Part shown: positions 1 through 9,135 of the stretch, one piece after another
How the letters are laid out: each line of letters opens with the position of its first letter
How positions within the stretch are numbered: position 1 is the first letter of the stretch
Source: SPCO01 sp964427285
GTDB lineage: Bacteria > Chloroflexota > Limnocylindria > Limnocylindrales > CSP1-4
Direction of reading: 5' to 3'
Assembly (NCBI GenBank): GCA_964427285.1
Contig: CAYRTS010000008.1
Coordinates: 1-64,000 of the forward strand
Length of the DNA stretch: 64,000 bases
Translations under genes and position numbers: made by a program
Notes under the pieces: model-generated
What the model saw: only the letters and a program-made list of their open reading frames with translations
The model's database searches: none
What the model was told of the DNA's origin: nothing

Positions 1-4
1 CCGC

Positions 5-80
5 GCCCCCGTAGCTCAGTGGACAGAGCGAGGCCGTCCTAAGGCCTGCGTCGGCGGTTCGAGTCCGTCCGGGGGCGCCA
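5..80 (+). tRNA. tRNA-Arg (anticodon CCU)
   Basis: The cloverleaf folds cleanly. The 7-bp acceptor pairs 5-11 with 70-76, the discriminator is G77, and CCA is encoded at 78-80. The anticodon stem 31-35/43-47 closes a 7-base loop with anticodon CCT at 38-40, which reads AGG. The T arm has a GGTTCGAGTCC core. Base 32 of the loop is G rather than the usual pyrimidine. Confidence 0.95.
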
Positions 81-271
81 ACAACGAAGGTCCGCGAACC
101 CCTCCATCGCGCCAAATGCCATCGGTACGACCGTCCCGCCTATCAATCGCTGATTGAGCGGGCCCTCGACCCTCCCTGCCCACGGTTCACGGGCACGGTC
201 CCGCGAACTCGGGGGTCGTTCAGGATCGGGCGCGGCCTGGGTTTGCCCCATGCCGCGCCTTTTTTTGCGGG

Positions 272-277
272 TATTCT
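272..277 (+). promoter_or_regulatory. -10 box of a leaderless promoter
   Basis: TATTCT lies exactly 6 bases before the GTG at 284, so transcription is predicted to begin on the first base of the start codon. No convincing -35 hexamer is seen. Confidence 0.55.
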
Positions 278-283
278 GCCCAG

Positions 284-1252
284 GTGACTCGATCGCGAAT
301 CCCTGACGAGGTCCTGACCGCTGCGCATGATCGATCCCTTGCGCGAGTCGCCCGGGACTGGCCCGAAGCTGATCGGCTGCGGGCACTGATCGAGGACGCC
401 GGTTGGAAAGTCGAAGATCGCGGCAAGGACTTCGCTCTATCACTGGCCCAAGCGCGTGACGTGGTGGATGGCAAGCGGGTCCGGTACGGAACGAGCCGCA
501 GCGTGCCGTCGCGCCTCGAGGAGCCACCCGTGGGTCTCGCCACGATCGTTCTCACTGCCACGGACCGACCCGCGGACCTGGCACGGACGCTTGGTGGCCT
601 GATCGCCAGCGCGCCCCTGGGCACGTCGATCGTGATCGTCGGGAACGGTCCTTCAACGGAACAGGCCGAGGCGCTCGACGTCGCGGTGGCAACGTCCTCG
701 GGCAGGCTACCGGTTGAGGTCGCGTGGACCAGCGAGCGGCTCGGCCAGGGCGCCGCGATCAACGTGGGCCTCCGTCGCGTGACCGGTCCCGTCGCAATCC
801 TACTTGACTCGAGCGCTGACCCAACCGGTGACTTCGTCACGCCACTCGTGCGTGCGCTCGACGACGCGACCATCGCCATCGCGGGACCGTGGGGGGTCGT
901 GTCCGCGGATCTCCGCCATCTTGAGGGCGCCCCATCGGGCGACGTGGTCGCGATCGATGGCGTGTGCCAGGCATTCCGGCGCGCGGACTATGTCGAGCGC
1001 GGTCCACTCGACGAGCGCTTCACGCACCACGGCTACCTCGACGTCTGGTGGAGCCTGGTCCTGCGTGATCGCGGCGAGGATGAACCCCCCATGCGCGCGG
1101 TCAGCCTTGACGGTCTGCCGATCGTCCGCCACGAGGAAAGCTCCGGCGACGACCTGGCCAGCGTCGAGCTGGAACGCCTGGTCAAGCGCAATTTCTACCG
1201 TTTCCTGGACCGCTTCGGCGCGCGCCGCGACCTGCTGGTTCACCCGGGCTGA
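284..1252 (+). CDS. GT-A-fold glycosyltransferase-like protein with N-terminal CysRS-type tail domain
   Basis: A 322-residue protein in two parts. Residues about 10-55 contain the pattern ARVARDWPEADRLR followed by AGWKVEDRG. This resembles the small C-terminal domain of cysteinyl-tRNA synthetase, not a glycosyltransferase start. From about residue 85 a family 2 glycosyltransferase-like GT-A fold begins: ATIVLTATDRP, then VIVGNGP, LGQGAAINVGL and AILLDSSADPTGD. The usual DXD metal site reads DSS, so catalytic activity is uncertain. There is no signal peptide or membrane helix. The GTG start is chosen because the -10 box fits a leaderless transcript and the CysRS-like segment begins directly after it. 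The fusion is inferred from motif reading; the substrate is unknown. Confidence 0.7.
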   Translation: MTRSRIPDEVLTAAHDRSLARVARDWPEADRLRALIEDAGWKVEDRGKDFALSLAQARDVVDGKRVRYGTSRSVPSRLEEPPVGLATIVLTATDRPADLARTLGGLIASAPLGTSIVIVGNGPSTEQAEALDVAVATSSGRLPVEVAWTSERLGQGAAINVGLRRVTGPVAILLDSSADPTGDFVTPLVRALDDATIAIAGPWGVVSADLRHLEGAPSGDVVAIDGVCQAFRRADYVERGPLDERFTHHGYLDVWWSLVLRDRGEDEPPMRAVSLDGLPIVRHEESSGDDLASVELERLVKRNFYRFLDRFGARRDLLVHPG

Positions 1253-1431
1253 GTGATCTGTCCCGGGCGGGCCTAACGATCCCGACCGCGACCCGTTATC
1301 GCTCGCAGAGGTGTCGCGGCCCGTTCATCGTTCCCCCGGCGGTGTGGACTTGCGGCGCCTCCTTTTCATGGCCCTCCGGCCCAGCGAGGCGCCCGGACCC
1401 GGCCTCGACGGGCCGTCGGCTGCCCGCCCCT

Positions 1432-1437
1432 TATACT
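1432..1437 (+). promoter_or_regulatory. -10 box for the solute-binding-protein operon
   Basis: TATACT sits 7 bases before the ATG at 1445, predicting a transcript start at 1444 and therefore a virtually leaderless mRNA. The correctly spaced upstream region shows no -35 consensus. Confidence 0.6.
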
Positions 1438-1444
1438 CCCCGCG

Positions 1445-3010
1445 ATGCGCCGCACGGTCCTCTATCTCGCCCTGCTCGCGCTGCTCGGGTCATGCACCAG
1501 CTCCATCGCGGCCACCTCGCCCTCCGAGCGGCCGGCCAGGATCCTCGCCGGGACTGCGACCTCGCTCGACCCCGCGGTTCTGGGCGACGCCGGCAGCGCC
1601 GCGATCAGCGCACAGCTCTTCGAGTCCCTGACCGCATTTGATTCGGACCTCAAACTCCGCCCCGCGCTGGCCGAGTCCTGGCAATCTGACGAAGGCGGGC
1701 GGCGAATGACATTCCACCTGCGCTCGGAGCTCGCCTTCTCGGACGGTAGCCCTATCCGCCCATCGGACGTCGTCCGCAGTTGGCTTCGCCTGATCGACCC
1801 GGCGCAACCGTCGCCGCTGGCCGAGCTCGCTCTCGACATCGCCGGGTCCGAGGCCTATCTGCGTGGCGAGAACGAGGATCCGGGCTCGGTCGGGCTGCGT
1901 GCCGATGATGGGGCCGGTGACCTCATCGTCGACCTCGTGCGACCCGCTTCGGATTTCCCGAACATCATCGCTGGTCCGACATTTGCGGTGGTCCCACCCG
2001 GGGTCGGCCAGGATCCATCGGCCCTGGGGCCCGGGAAGGGCTTCGTGGCGAGCGGCGGCTACGTGTTCAGCGAACAGACGGCGACGGCCATGATCCTGAC
2101 CGCCAACCCGCACTACTGGGCCGGGACCCCGGCCGTCCTTACCGTCGAGCTCGTCGGCGATCTCGGCGGGCGCAGCCCGGTCGACGCCTTCGAATCGGAC
2201 GAGCTCGACTATGCCCCGATCGGCAGCTTCGACGCCGACTGGATCAGCTACGACGAGACGCTGGGCCCGCAGCTTCGCGAGGTCGGCTCGCTGTCGGTCC
2301 AGTACTACGGCTTCGACACGAGCCGGCCGCCGTTCGATGACGTCCGGGTCCGCCAGGCCGTGGGCATGGCGGTGAACTGGCGGCGGATGGCCGCACTGGC
2401 TGGGTCCGACGGCTCCGTCCAGGTGGCCAACTCCATGGTCCCGCCCGGGATCCCCGGGCGAAGCGAGCAGGACTTCCTGCCGGTCTACGATCCGGCCACT
2501 GCCCGCGAGCGGCTGGCCGCGGCCGGCTATCCGGGTGGTGCCGGCTTCCCGACCACGACCCTGCTCACCTTCGGTGGCGGTTTCGATGAGGCCATTGTCG
2601 TCGAGCTGAAGCGCGAACTCGGGATCACGTTGCAGAGCGAAACGATGGGCGACGGCTACTTCGACCGGCTGACGATCGAGCCGCCGCAGATGTGGACGCT
2701 CGGCTGGGTCGCAGATTACCCCGGGCGCAACGACTTCCTGGGCGTGTTGCTCAACACCGGTGCCGCCAGCAACTACGGCCGCTGGAGTTCGGCCGAGTTT
2801 GACGCGGCCATCTCCGAGGCGCTCTCCGCCACCGATCCGGGCGCTGCCGCGGCCGCCTACGACCGGGCCGAGGGGATCGTGCGAGACCAGGTTCCCGTTG
2901 TGCCCGTCACCTATGCCGCCGGCTGGGCGCTGTCGCGGACCGAGCTGCTGGGAGCGGACCAGAATGGCCTTGGGATCATCCGGATGGCCGGGCTGGAGTG
3001 GGCACAATGA
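1445..3010 (+). CDS. ABC transporter solute-binding lipoprotein, family 5 (oligopeptide/dipeptide type)
   Basis: A 521-residue extracytoplasmic binding protein of the SBP_bac_5 (OppA/DppA) family. The N-terminus is a lipoprotein signal: a hydrophobic stretch ends in LLGSC, with Cys17 as the predicted lipidated residue. Typical family signatures follow: ATSLDPA near the mature start, LFESLTAFD, LRPALAESWQ, FHLR with FSDGSPI, a GGYVF segment, VRQAVGMAVNW and the late VPVVPVTYAAGWALS. No permease or ATPase gene is adjacent, so it must use components encoded elsewhere or act in another role. The downstream zincin gene begins inside its stop codon (ATGA overlap), which indicates co-translation with the next three genes. 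The ligand cannot be read from sequence. Confidence 0.88.
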   Translation: MRRTVLYLALLALLGSCTSSIAATSPSERPARILAGTATSLDPAVLGDAGSAAISAQLFESLTAFDSDLKLRPALAESWQSDEGGRRMTFHLRSELAFSDGSPIRPSDVVRSWLRLIDPAQPSPLAELALDIAGSEAYLRGENEDPGSVGLRADDGAGDLIVDLVRPASDFPNIIAGPTFAVVPPGVGQDPSALGPGKGFVASGGYVFSEQTATAMILTANPHYWAGTPAVLTVELVGDLGGRSPVDAFESDELDYAPIGSFDADWISYDETLGPQLREVGSLSVQYYGFDTSRPPFDDVRVRQAVGMAVNWRRMAALAGSDGSVQVANSMVPPGIPGRSEQDFLPVYDPATARERLAAAGYPGGAGFPTTTLLTFGGGFDEAIVVELKRELGITLQSETMGDGYFDRLTIEPPQMWTLGWVADYPGRNDFLGVLLNTGAASNYGRWSSAEFDAAISEALSATDPGAAAAAYDRAEGIVRDQVPVVPVTYAAGWALSRTELLGADQNGLGIIRMAGLEWAQ

Positions 3011-4428
3011 GCCCGCGACGGAGCGTTCGGCGTCGAGGTCGGGGTCTCCTCCTCGGACTCGCCATCGGCACGGCGTCCGTCCTGCCCGGCGGCTGGGTCC
3101 AGGGCGCGACTGCGGCCGACGCGTTGGCCACGTTCGGAACGCCCACCGCCACGTCATCGTTCGGGACCGGGGTTACGTTCAGCCAACCGGTCGTGCTCAG
3201 CGCCGAAGCGAGGCGAGCGGAACTGCTGGTGACCTTCGGGCAGGCCATCGGACCCACCGTGATCGAACTGCCGCCCCCGTCCGGAACCGGCAGCCAGACG
3301 CTGCGCTACACGCTGGATCCGGCGGCGGACGGCCACATCGCACCGAACACGCCCGTCGCGGCCCGCTGGCGTCTGATCGGCGCCGGGCCGACGGATGTGA
3401 TCATTGGACCGGAGGTCCGGATCACGTATCTCGACGACCGGTTCAACTGGCAAACCGCCTCAGGAGACCTGGTCAGCGTGCATTGGTACGAGGGAACTCC
3501 CGCCTTTGGGCGGCGCGCGCTCCAGATTGCAGAGGACGCCGTGCGCGAGGTCTCCGACCTGCTCCGCGTGACCGAAACCGACCGCGTGGACTTCTATGTC
3601 TACGCCGATGTGGCGCCGTTCTACGACGCCCTGGGCCCCGGGACCCGCGAGAACGTCGGAGGCCAGGCAAACTCGGAGATCCGCACGCTGTTCGCGCTCG
3701 TGGCGCCAAGTGAGATCAACGATCCATGGGTCGCCACCGTGATCCCGCACGAATTGGCCCATCTCGTCTTCGACTCGGCCGCGAGCAACCCGTACCACTT
3801 CCCGCCACGCTGGCTCAACGAGGGCCAGGCGGTCTTCCTGAGCCAGGGCTACGACGCGTCCGATCGCGCGGCGGTCGAAAGCGCTGCCGAGGCGGGCACG
3901 CTGATCCCGCTCGATGGCTTGACCGGCCAGTTCCCGACGGGGTTTCTGCGTTTCTCATTGGCCTACTCGGAGAGCGTGTCGGCGGTTGACTACCTGGTCA
4001 GGACGTACGGCGAAGAGGCCCTCGTGTCGCTCATCCGGTCCTACGCCGACGGACGAACCGACAACGAGGCTTTTACCGACGCGCTCGGGGTGGACATGTC
4101 GGCGTTTGGCGCTGCCTGGCTGGACGATCTGGGCGCAGCCGCGCCCGCCCGCTTCGGACCGCAACCGGCGCCCGAGGGCCCTGTCCCCAACGCCTGGCTG
4201 GGGGATGCGGAGGTGCCGCCGCCACCAGCCACCACGCCGGATCCGGCCGCCAGCGCCCCCGGCGGAGGCACGAGCCCATCCGCCGCGCCCGCCGCCCCCG
4301 CGTCAACGAACGAGAATGGGGAGTCGAGCGGATCGGTGCTCCTGTTGGTCGTTGCCGCCGGCGTGCTGCTGCTCGTTGGGGTCGTGATTGTCCGTCGCCG
4401 CCGAGTCGATCCCGACGGGCCCGGATGA
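3007..4428 (+). CDS. Membrane-anchored gluzincin-type peptidase (peptidase MA-like)
   Basis: A 473-residue protein with an N-terminal signal sequence and, near residues 440-462, a single hydrophobic helix followed by RRRR; it is probably secreted and anchored by its C-terminus. The zinc-binding HEXXH motif appears as HELAH (about residues 248-252). It is followed some 20 residues later by a glutamate in WLNEGQA, the gluzincin/MA-clan arrangement. A Pro/Ala-rich linker precedes the membrane helix. The ATG at 3007 overlaps the stop of the binding protein by four bases; the GTG three codons upstream is less likely. The stop overlaps the next ATG in the same way. The substrate is unknown; a role in cell-surface protein turnover is inference. 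Confidence 0.75.
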   Translation: MSPRRSVRRRGRGLLLGLAIGTASVLPGGWVQGATAADALATFGTPTATSSFGTGVTFSQPVVLSAEARRAELLVTFGQAIGPTVIELPPPSGTGSQTLRYTLDPAADGHIAPNTPVAARWRLIGAGPTDVIIGPEVRITYLDDRFNWQTASGDLVSVHWYEGTPAFGRRALQIAEDAVREVSDLLRVTETDRVDFYVYADVAPFYDALGPGTRENVGGQANSEIRTLFALVAPSEINDPWVATVIPHELAHLVFDSAASNPYHFPPRWLNEGQAVFLSQGYDASDRAAVESAAEAGTLIPLDGLTGQFPTGFLRFSLAYSESVSAVDYLVRTYGEEALVSLIRSYADGRTDNEAFTDALGVDMSAFGAAWLDDLGAAAPARFGPQPAPEGPVPNAWLGDAEVPPPPATTPDPAASAPGGGTSPSAAPAAPASTNENGESSGSVLLLVVAAGVLLLVGVVIVRRRRVDPDGPG

Positions 4429-5210
4429 CGCTGAAGCGGCTGCTCGATATTCCGAGCTGGCAGATCACCTTGGGCGTGGCCCTGCTCGCGCTCGGGTTTC
4501 TGATCGCGGCGCAGCTCGGTGCCGAGGGGCCGCGCGTCCGCTATACGACCCAGGCACGCACCCCCCTGCTGGAGACGGCCGGTGAGCTGCAAGCCCAGCA
4601 GGACCAGCTCAAGGGCCGGCTCCTCGACGTGCGCGAGGCGATCCAGGCCGCCGAGCGCGAGGGCGTCGGCTCGGCGGATGTGGCCCGCCAGCTGAACACG
4701 GATCTCGAGGCGGCGCGCATCGCCGCCGGTCTCATCCCGCTGACCGGGACGGGGATCGTCCTCCAGCTTGATGATTCGCAGGCAACGGTGCCACTCGGTG
4801 CGAGCCAGGCGGATTACCTCGTCGGTTCGTATGACATCCGGTCCGCCGTTGAGGAGCTGTGGATCGCCGGCGCCGAGGCGATCGCGGTCAACGGTGAACG
4901 CGTCACGCCGACCACCGCAATTATCGACATCGGGTCGTCACTGCTGGTCAACTCCGCCTATCTCGCCCCGCCGTACCAGATCACGGCTCTCGGACCCGAC
5001 GATCTGTACGACCGTCTGAGCCGATCGCCCGGGTTCATCGACTTCGTGCGGTCGAGGGCGGAGGCGTACGGGATCCGCATCTCGTTCGCCGAACCAGAAA
5101 CGGTCGACATGCCGGCCTTCGCCGGGACGGTGACCCTGCGCTACTCGCGGCCGCTCGCGTCGCCGTCGCCGTCGCCGCTCGGATTCAGCGGCGGACGGGC
5201 GGGCGGGTAG
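4425..5210 (+). CDS. DUF881 family membrane protein (first of a pair)
   Basis: A 261-residue protein with one N-terminal transmembrane helix (WQITLGVALLALGFLIAAQL), a coiled-coil stretch (LQAQQDQLKGRLLDVREAI) and then the DUF881 domain. The domain is marked by LIPLTGTGIVLQLDD, a long SYDIRSAVEELWIAGAEAIAVNGERV segment and PPYQITALGP. In other bacteria DUF881 proteins are encoded near division and cell-envelope genes, but their molecular function is not established. It overlaps the preceding peptidase by ATGA and is followed three bases later by a second DUF881 gene. The C-terminus is a short Pro/Ser-rich tail. Confidence 0.8.
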   Translation: MTLKRLLDIPSWQITLGVALLALGFLIAAQLGAEGPRVRYTTQARTPLLETAGELQAQQDQLKGRLLDVREAIQAAEREGVGSADVARQLNTDLEAARIAAGLIPLTGTGIVLQLDDSQATVPLGASQADYLVGSYDIRSAVEELWIAGAEAIAVNGERVTPTTAIIDIGSSLLVNSAYLAPPYQITALGPDDLYDRLSRSPGFIDFVRSRAEAYGIRISFAEPETVDMPAFAGTVTLRYSRPLASPSPSPLGFSGGRAGG

Positions 5211-5213
5211 TCC

Positions 5214-5888
5214 ATGCATCGCCAGTCAAGTCAGTTGCTGATCGGTGTCGTGACGCTCCTCCTTGGCGTCCTCGGGGTCGCCCAGTTTCGCGCCCAGACG
5301 GGCAACGACGGACTTGCCCAGTTGTCATCCCAGGACCTGACCGTCCTGGTTGCCAACCTCAACGCTCGCAACGACCAGCTTCGTCGCGAGATCGCTTCGC
5401 TTGAACGCGAACTGATCGTGCTCAGCGGCAACCGATCGAGCGGCGACGCGTCGATCGACGAATTGCGCGCGGATCTCCGGCGCGTTCGGGCATATGCGGG
5501 GCTCGATCCGGTCGGCGGGCCCGGCGTCGCGATCTCCATCAGCGGCCCGATAGACGGTTCAGGCGTCGAGGAGCTGATCAACGAGCTGCGCAACGCCGGC
5601 GCCGAGGCGATTGGGGCGGGCGGGTTCCGGATCGTGACTGGAGTCGTCGTCGTCGGGTCGCCGGGCGACGCTTCGCTCGCCGGGGTCCCACTCGGCGAGG
5701 CCTTCGAGTTGTCGGCCATTGGCGCTCCGGACAAGCTCACGGGTTCACTGACGCGGTCCGGTGGCGTTATCTCGCAGTTGGCGGCAACCCAGCCCGACGT
5801 CGCGGTGACGGTGACGCCGGTGGACCGGATCGAGCTGCCGGCAACGAATCGCACCCTGGTTCCGGCGCACGGCGAACCACGCCTTTGA
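5214..5888 (+). CDS. DUF881 family membrane protein (second of a pair)
   Basis: A 224-residue paralogue of the preceding gene: one N-terminal membrane helix (LLIGVVTLLLGVLGVAQF), a heptad-like coiled coil (VANLNARNDQLRREIASLERE) and the DUF881 core with GGPGVAISISGP, EELINELRNAGAEAIGAGG and AFELSAIGAP. A pair of adjacent DUF881 genes downstream of a secreted zincin and a binding lipoprotein makes a four-gene envelope operon. The two proteins may form a heteromeric coiled-coil complex; that is inference. The last bases of the gene overlap the promoter of the next gene. Confidence 0.78.
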   Translation: MHRQSSQLLIGVVTLLLGVLGVAQFRAQTGNDGLAQLSSQDLTVLVANLNARNDQLRREIASLERELIVLSGNRSSGDASIDELRADLRRVRAYAGLDPVGGPGVAISISGPIDGSGVEELINELRNAGAEAIGAGGFRIVTGVVVVGSPGDASLAGVPLGEAFELSAIGAPDKLTGSLTRSGGVISQLAATQPDVAVTVTPVDRIELPATNRTLVPAHGEPRL

Positions 5889-5894
5889 TACCCT
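5889..5894 (+). promoter_or_regulatory. -10 box of the MFS gene
   Basis: TACCCT is preceded by TGA, an extended -10 TGN. It begins on the first base after the upstream stop codon and predicts a transcript start at 5901, four bases before the ATG at 5905. Confidence 0.5.
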
Positions 5895-5904
5895 GACGCG
5901 CCCC

Positions 5905-7464
5905 ATGTCGACCTCCCCTGACGTTGCGCTGCCTCCGGGCGACGCATCGGCATCCCTCGAGGGTCCGCGGACTCATGGAGCCGCCGAGCCGCCGGAGTCG
6001 CGCGATCCCCAGCCGTCCTCTGTCTTTCGCAACGCGGCGTTCCTGCGGCTCTGGCTATCGCAGGCGGCCACCCAGATCGGCGGCAACATGGTCCTGTACG
6101 GCCTGACCGTCATCGTCGTCAGCTCGACCCGATCCAACACGGCAGTCAGCCTGCTGATCCTCAGCTTCCTGGTTCCGGCCGTGCTCTTTTCGGCTGTGGC
6201 CGGCGTGTATGTCGATCGGATCGATCGGCGGCTGATCCTGCTCGCGACGAACGTCCTGCGCGGCGCAGCCCTCATCGCGCTCTACCTGGCTGGGACCAAT
6301 TTCGCCGTCATTCTGCTGCTCAACGTGTTTGTCTCGACCGTCACGGTCTTTTTTGCCCCGGCCGAGGCGGCGATGATCCCCGCGCTGGTCGCCCGCAACC
6401 AGCTCCTCGCGGCGAATGGAATCTTTACGATCACCCTCAACGCCGCGTTCGCGCTGGGGTTTGCCCTTCTGGGACCGCTTGTGGTCAACCTGGCCAACCC
6501 GGAGGCGGTGATCCTGGTGGTTGCCGGCCTCTATTTCCTCGCCGCGATCTTCTGCGTCACGCTTCCGGCCTCGCCACCCCCACGGGGCGCGGCGCATCGC
6601 GGACGGCTCGGCGTGGGAGAGGCCGAACGTGCCGTCGAGTCGACGTTTGCGCAGTTGCGCGAGGGCCTGAGGTTCATCCGTTCGAACCCGAGGGTCGGCT
6701 GGTCGTTGTTGTACCTCGGGATCGCGGCGTCGCTGGTCGGGGTGCTCGGAGTCCTGGGGCCCGACTTCGCGCAGTCGGCACTCGGGCTGGACGCCAAGGA
6801 TTTTGCGGTCGTGGTGCTGCCACTCGGATTCGGGATCGTCACCGGGATCCTGTTGCTCAATGCCTACGGCCATCACCTGCCGCGACGGCGGGTGATCGAA
6901 GGTGCGCTGATCGCGCTCGGGGCGCTGCTGGCGGCGCTGTCGGTGGCCGGCCCGATCAGCCGACTGCTCCAGCAGGCGGACGGACCTGGGGGTTTGGACC
7001 TCACGGCCGTCACGTCGCTGCTGGCGATCGTGGTCGTCATTGCGCTGTTCGCCGGCATTGCCTATGGGCTGGTGGCCATCCCGTCCCAGACGCAGCTCCA
7101 GGAGGACCTTCCGGCAGACGTACGGGGCCGAGTCTTTGGCGTACTGAACATGCTGGTCTCGGTTGCGAGCTTTCTGCCGATCATCATCGTTGGCCCGATC
7201 TCGGACCTGATCGGGACGACCACGGTCATCTTCCTGGTGGCGCTGGGCGTTTTGTTCATCGGAGTGATCTCGGTGCTCACTCGCGGACCGCTGCTCGCCT
7301 CGGACGCGCACCCCGCGGCAGGTGCGCACATCGAGGATCCGATCGCCTCGGCGCTCGGCGCCAGCCGGACGGCCTGGGCGGCCGAAGCTGGCGCGGGCGC
7401 GACGACGGAGGTGCCGCCCGATCCGGCGCCAGCGCCGGCGCCACGGCACGTTTCCAAGGGCTGA
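5905..7464 (+). CDS. MFS transporter, 12 membrane helices
   Basis: A 519-residue major facilitator superfamily protein. It has a long hydrophilic N-terminal leader, then FRNAAFLRLWLSQAATQIGGNM, the usual opening of the MFS_3/enterobactin-exporter-like group. The MFS motif A equivalent is YVDRIDRRLIL. Twelve hydrophobic segments can be counted around a central hydrophilic loop (residues about 225-260). Motif-A-like DVRGRVFGVLNM lies in the second half. The C-terminus is a 50-residue Ala/Pro-rich cytoplasmic tail. Probable drug or metabolite efflux; the substrate is unknown. It is expressed from its own near-leaderless promoter. Confidence 0.85.
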   Translation: MSTSPDVALPPGDASASLEGPRTHGAAEPPESRDPQPSSVFRNAAFLRLWLSQAATQIGGNMVLYGLTVIVVSSTRSNTAVSLLILSFLVPAVLFSAVAGVYVDRIDRRLILLATNVLRGAALIALYLAGTNFAVILLLNVFVSTVTVFFAPAEAAMIPALVARNQLLAANGIFTITLNAAFALGFALLGPLVVNLANPEAVILVVAGLYFLAAIFCVTLPASPPPRGAAHRGRLGVGEAERAVESTFAQLREGLRFIRSNPRVGWSLLYLGIAASLVGVLGVLGPDFAQSALGLDAKDFAVVVLPLGFGIVTGILLLNAYGHHLPRRRVIEGALIALGALLAALSVAGPISRLLQQADGPGGLDLTAVTSLLAIVVVIALFAGIAYGLVAIPSQTQLQEDLPADVRGRVFGVLNMLVSVASFLPIIIVGPISDLIGTTTVIFLVALGVLFIGVISVLTRGPLLASDAHPAAGAHIEDPIASALGASRTAWAAEAGAGATTEVPPDPAPAPAPRHVSKG

Positions 7465-7483
7465 GCCGGGAGGCTCTTGTCTG

Positions 7484-9130
7484 ATGCCCCTTGAGTCGCT
7501 CATCACGGGCCGCATTGCCACGCTCGCGGGGGCGGCCGGTTTCGGATGGGTAGAGGCGATCGGGATCCGCGACGGTCGGGTCGCGTTTGCCGGCACGGAG
7601 GTCGACCTCGAGACACGCGCCGACGCCCACACCCGACGGATCGCCCTTGAGCCGGACGAGGTGGCCGTCCCGGGACTGACCGATGCCCACTTGCATTTGG
7701 CCCAGTGCGCTGTCGCGAAGCAGCAGGTTGACCTCTCCGGGGCGGCGACCCTGGCCGACGGACTGGCGGCGATCCGGGCAGCTCATGACGGCCTCGCCGC
7801 TGAGGCCTGGTTGGAGGGGCACGGCTGGGATTCGGATCGATGGGGCCGCTGGCCGACGGCAGATGACCTGGAGTCGGTGGCGCCGGGCCGTCGGTGTGCC
7901 CTGTGGGCGCACGACCACCACGCGTTGCTCGCCAGTCGCGCGGCGCTTCGCACGGGCGGGGTGCATGGGGCGATGTCCGATCCCGCGGGTGGCGTCATTC
8001 GGCGCGACGTCAGGGGAGATCCGGAGGGTGTCCTGCACGAAGCGGCAGCGAGGTTGGTCTCGGTGCACGTCCCGACCATGTCCGTGGCGGATCTGGCCAG
8101 CGGGATTGCAGGGGTGGCGCGAGAGTTGCTCTCGTTGGGAGTGGTGGCCGTCCATGACCCAGGCGGTCTCATCCCGGAACCGGATCTTGACTGGTCCTTC
8201 CCGGCCTACCGGCAGCTGGCGGACGCCGGACGGCTGCCGTTGCGCGTCCACGTGTCGCTTCGCGACGACGCGCTGGAGACCGCGATTGCGCTGGGTCTGC
8301 GCAGTGGCGCCGTGATCGGTGACGACCCGCGGAGCATGGCCCGGGTCGGCTGGCTGAAGTGCTTTGCCGACGGCTCACTCGGCTCGCGCACCGCGGCCCT
8401 GCTGGAGGACTTCGAGGTCGAACCGGACCGCCCGTTACCGCCCGAACGTCGGCGGGGCGTCTGGATCACCGAGCCCGCCGCGCTTGCCGCGCTCGCAGAG
8501 CGGGCCGCTGGCGCCGGGATCGCCACCCAGATCCACGCGATCGGGGACGCGGCGGTTCGCGCGGCACTTGAGGCCCTGGCCGCAACCGCCTCCCGGGTTC
8601 CGTTGATGCCGCGGGTGGAGCACGTGCAGCTGCTAGACCCCGCGGATCGAGGCCTGTTCGTCGCGGCCGGAGTTGGCGCGAGCGTCCAGCCATTCCACGT
8701 TGGCACGGACGCGGCCCAGGCCCGGATGCTGTGGGGAGCGCGCGCCGAAGCGCATGGCTACACCTGGGCCTCGATCGCGGCGACCGGGGCGGTCCTCGCG
8801 TTCGGCACGGACGCCCCTGTCGAATCCCTGGACCCGTGGCCTGGTCTCGCGTTGGCCGTCCGACGCCAGGATCCACGTTGGCCGGCGGGGACGCCACCAT
8901 TCGGAGCCCACGAGGCGCTCAGGCTGGACCGGGCACTGCGGGCGGCGTGCGTCGATCCGGCCCTGCTGGCCGGGGAACTTGATCGCGGCCGGCTGACCGT
9001 GGGCCAGCGGGCGGACCTGGCGGTCATCCCAGCCGCCGCGTTGCGTGAACCCGTCGAGCCGGGTGGGGCGCTGGCGTCGACCCGACCCAGCCTGGTCATC
9101 CTCAACGGGCAGGTCGTCTTCGAGCACTGA
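7484..9130 (+). CDS. Metal-dependent amidohydrolase, YtcJ-like
   Basis: A 548-residue amidohydrolase_3 (YtcJ/LAF3) family protein. Metal-ligand signatures are VPGLTDAHLHL (HxH), the His in QIHAIGDAAVR, RVEHVQL and the late Asp in FGTDAPVESLDPWPG. The carboxylated-lysine position is probably within WLKCFADGSLGSRTA. The ATG at 7484 is preceded by GGGAGG (7468-7473) with 10-base spacing, one of the clearer Shine-Dalgarno sites here. Upstream in-frame codons overlap the MFS tail and are not preferred. Family members hydrolyse exocyclic amides and formamides; the actual substrate is unknown. Confidence 0.85.
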   Translation: MPLESLITGRIATLAGAAGFGWVEAIGIRDGRVAFAGTEVDLETRADAHTRRIALEPDEVAVPGLTDAHLHLAQCAVAKQQVDLSGAATLADGLAAIRAAHDGLAAEAWLEGHGWDSDRWGRWPTADDLESVAPGRRCALWAHDHHALLASRAALRTGGVHGAMSDPAGGVIRRDVRGDPEGVLHEAAARLVSVHVPTMSVADLASGIAGVARELLSLGVVAVHDPGGLIPEPDLDWSFPAYRQLADAGRLPLRVHVSLRDDALETAIALGLRSGAVIGDDPRSMARVGWLKCFADGSLGSRTAALLEDFEVEPDRPLPPERRRGVWITEPAALAALAERAAGAGIATQIHAIGDAAVRAALEALAATASRVPLMPRVEHVQLLDPADRGLFVAAGVGASVQPFHVGTDAAQARMLWGARAEAHGYTWASIAATGAVLAFGTDAPVESLDPWPGLALAVRRQDPRWPAGTPPFGAHEALRLDRALRAACVDPALLAGELDRGRLTVGQRADLAVIPAAALREPVEPGGALASTRPSLVILNGQVVFEH

Positions 9131-9135
9131 CCGTC

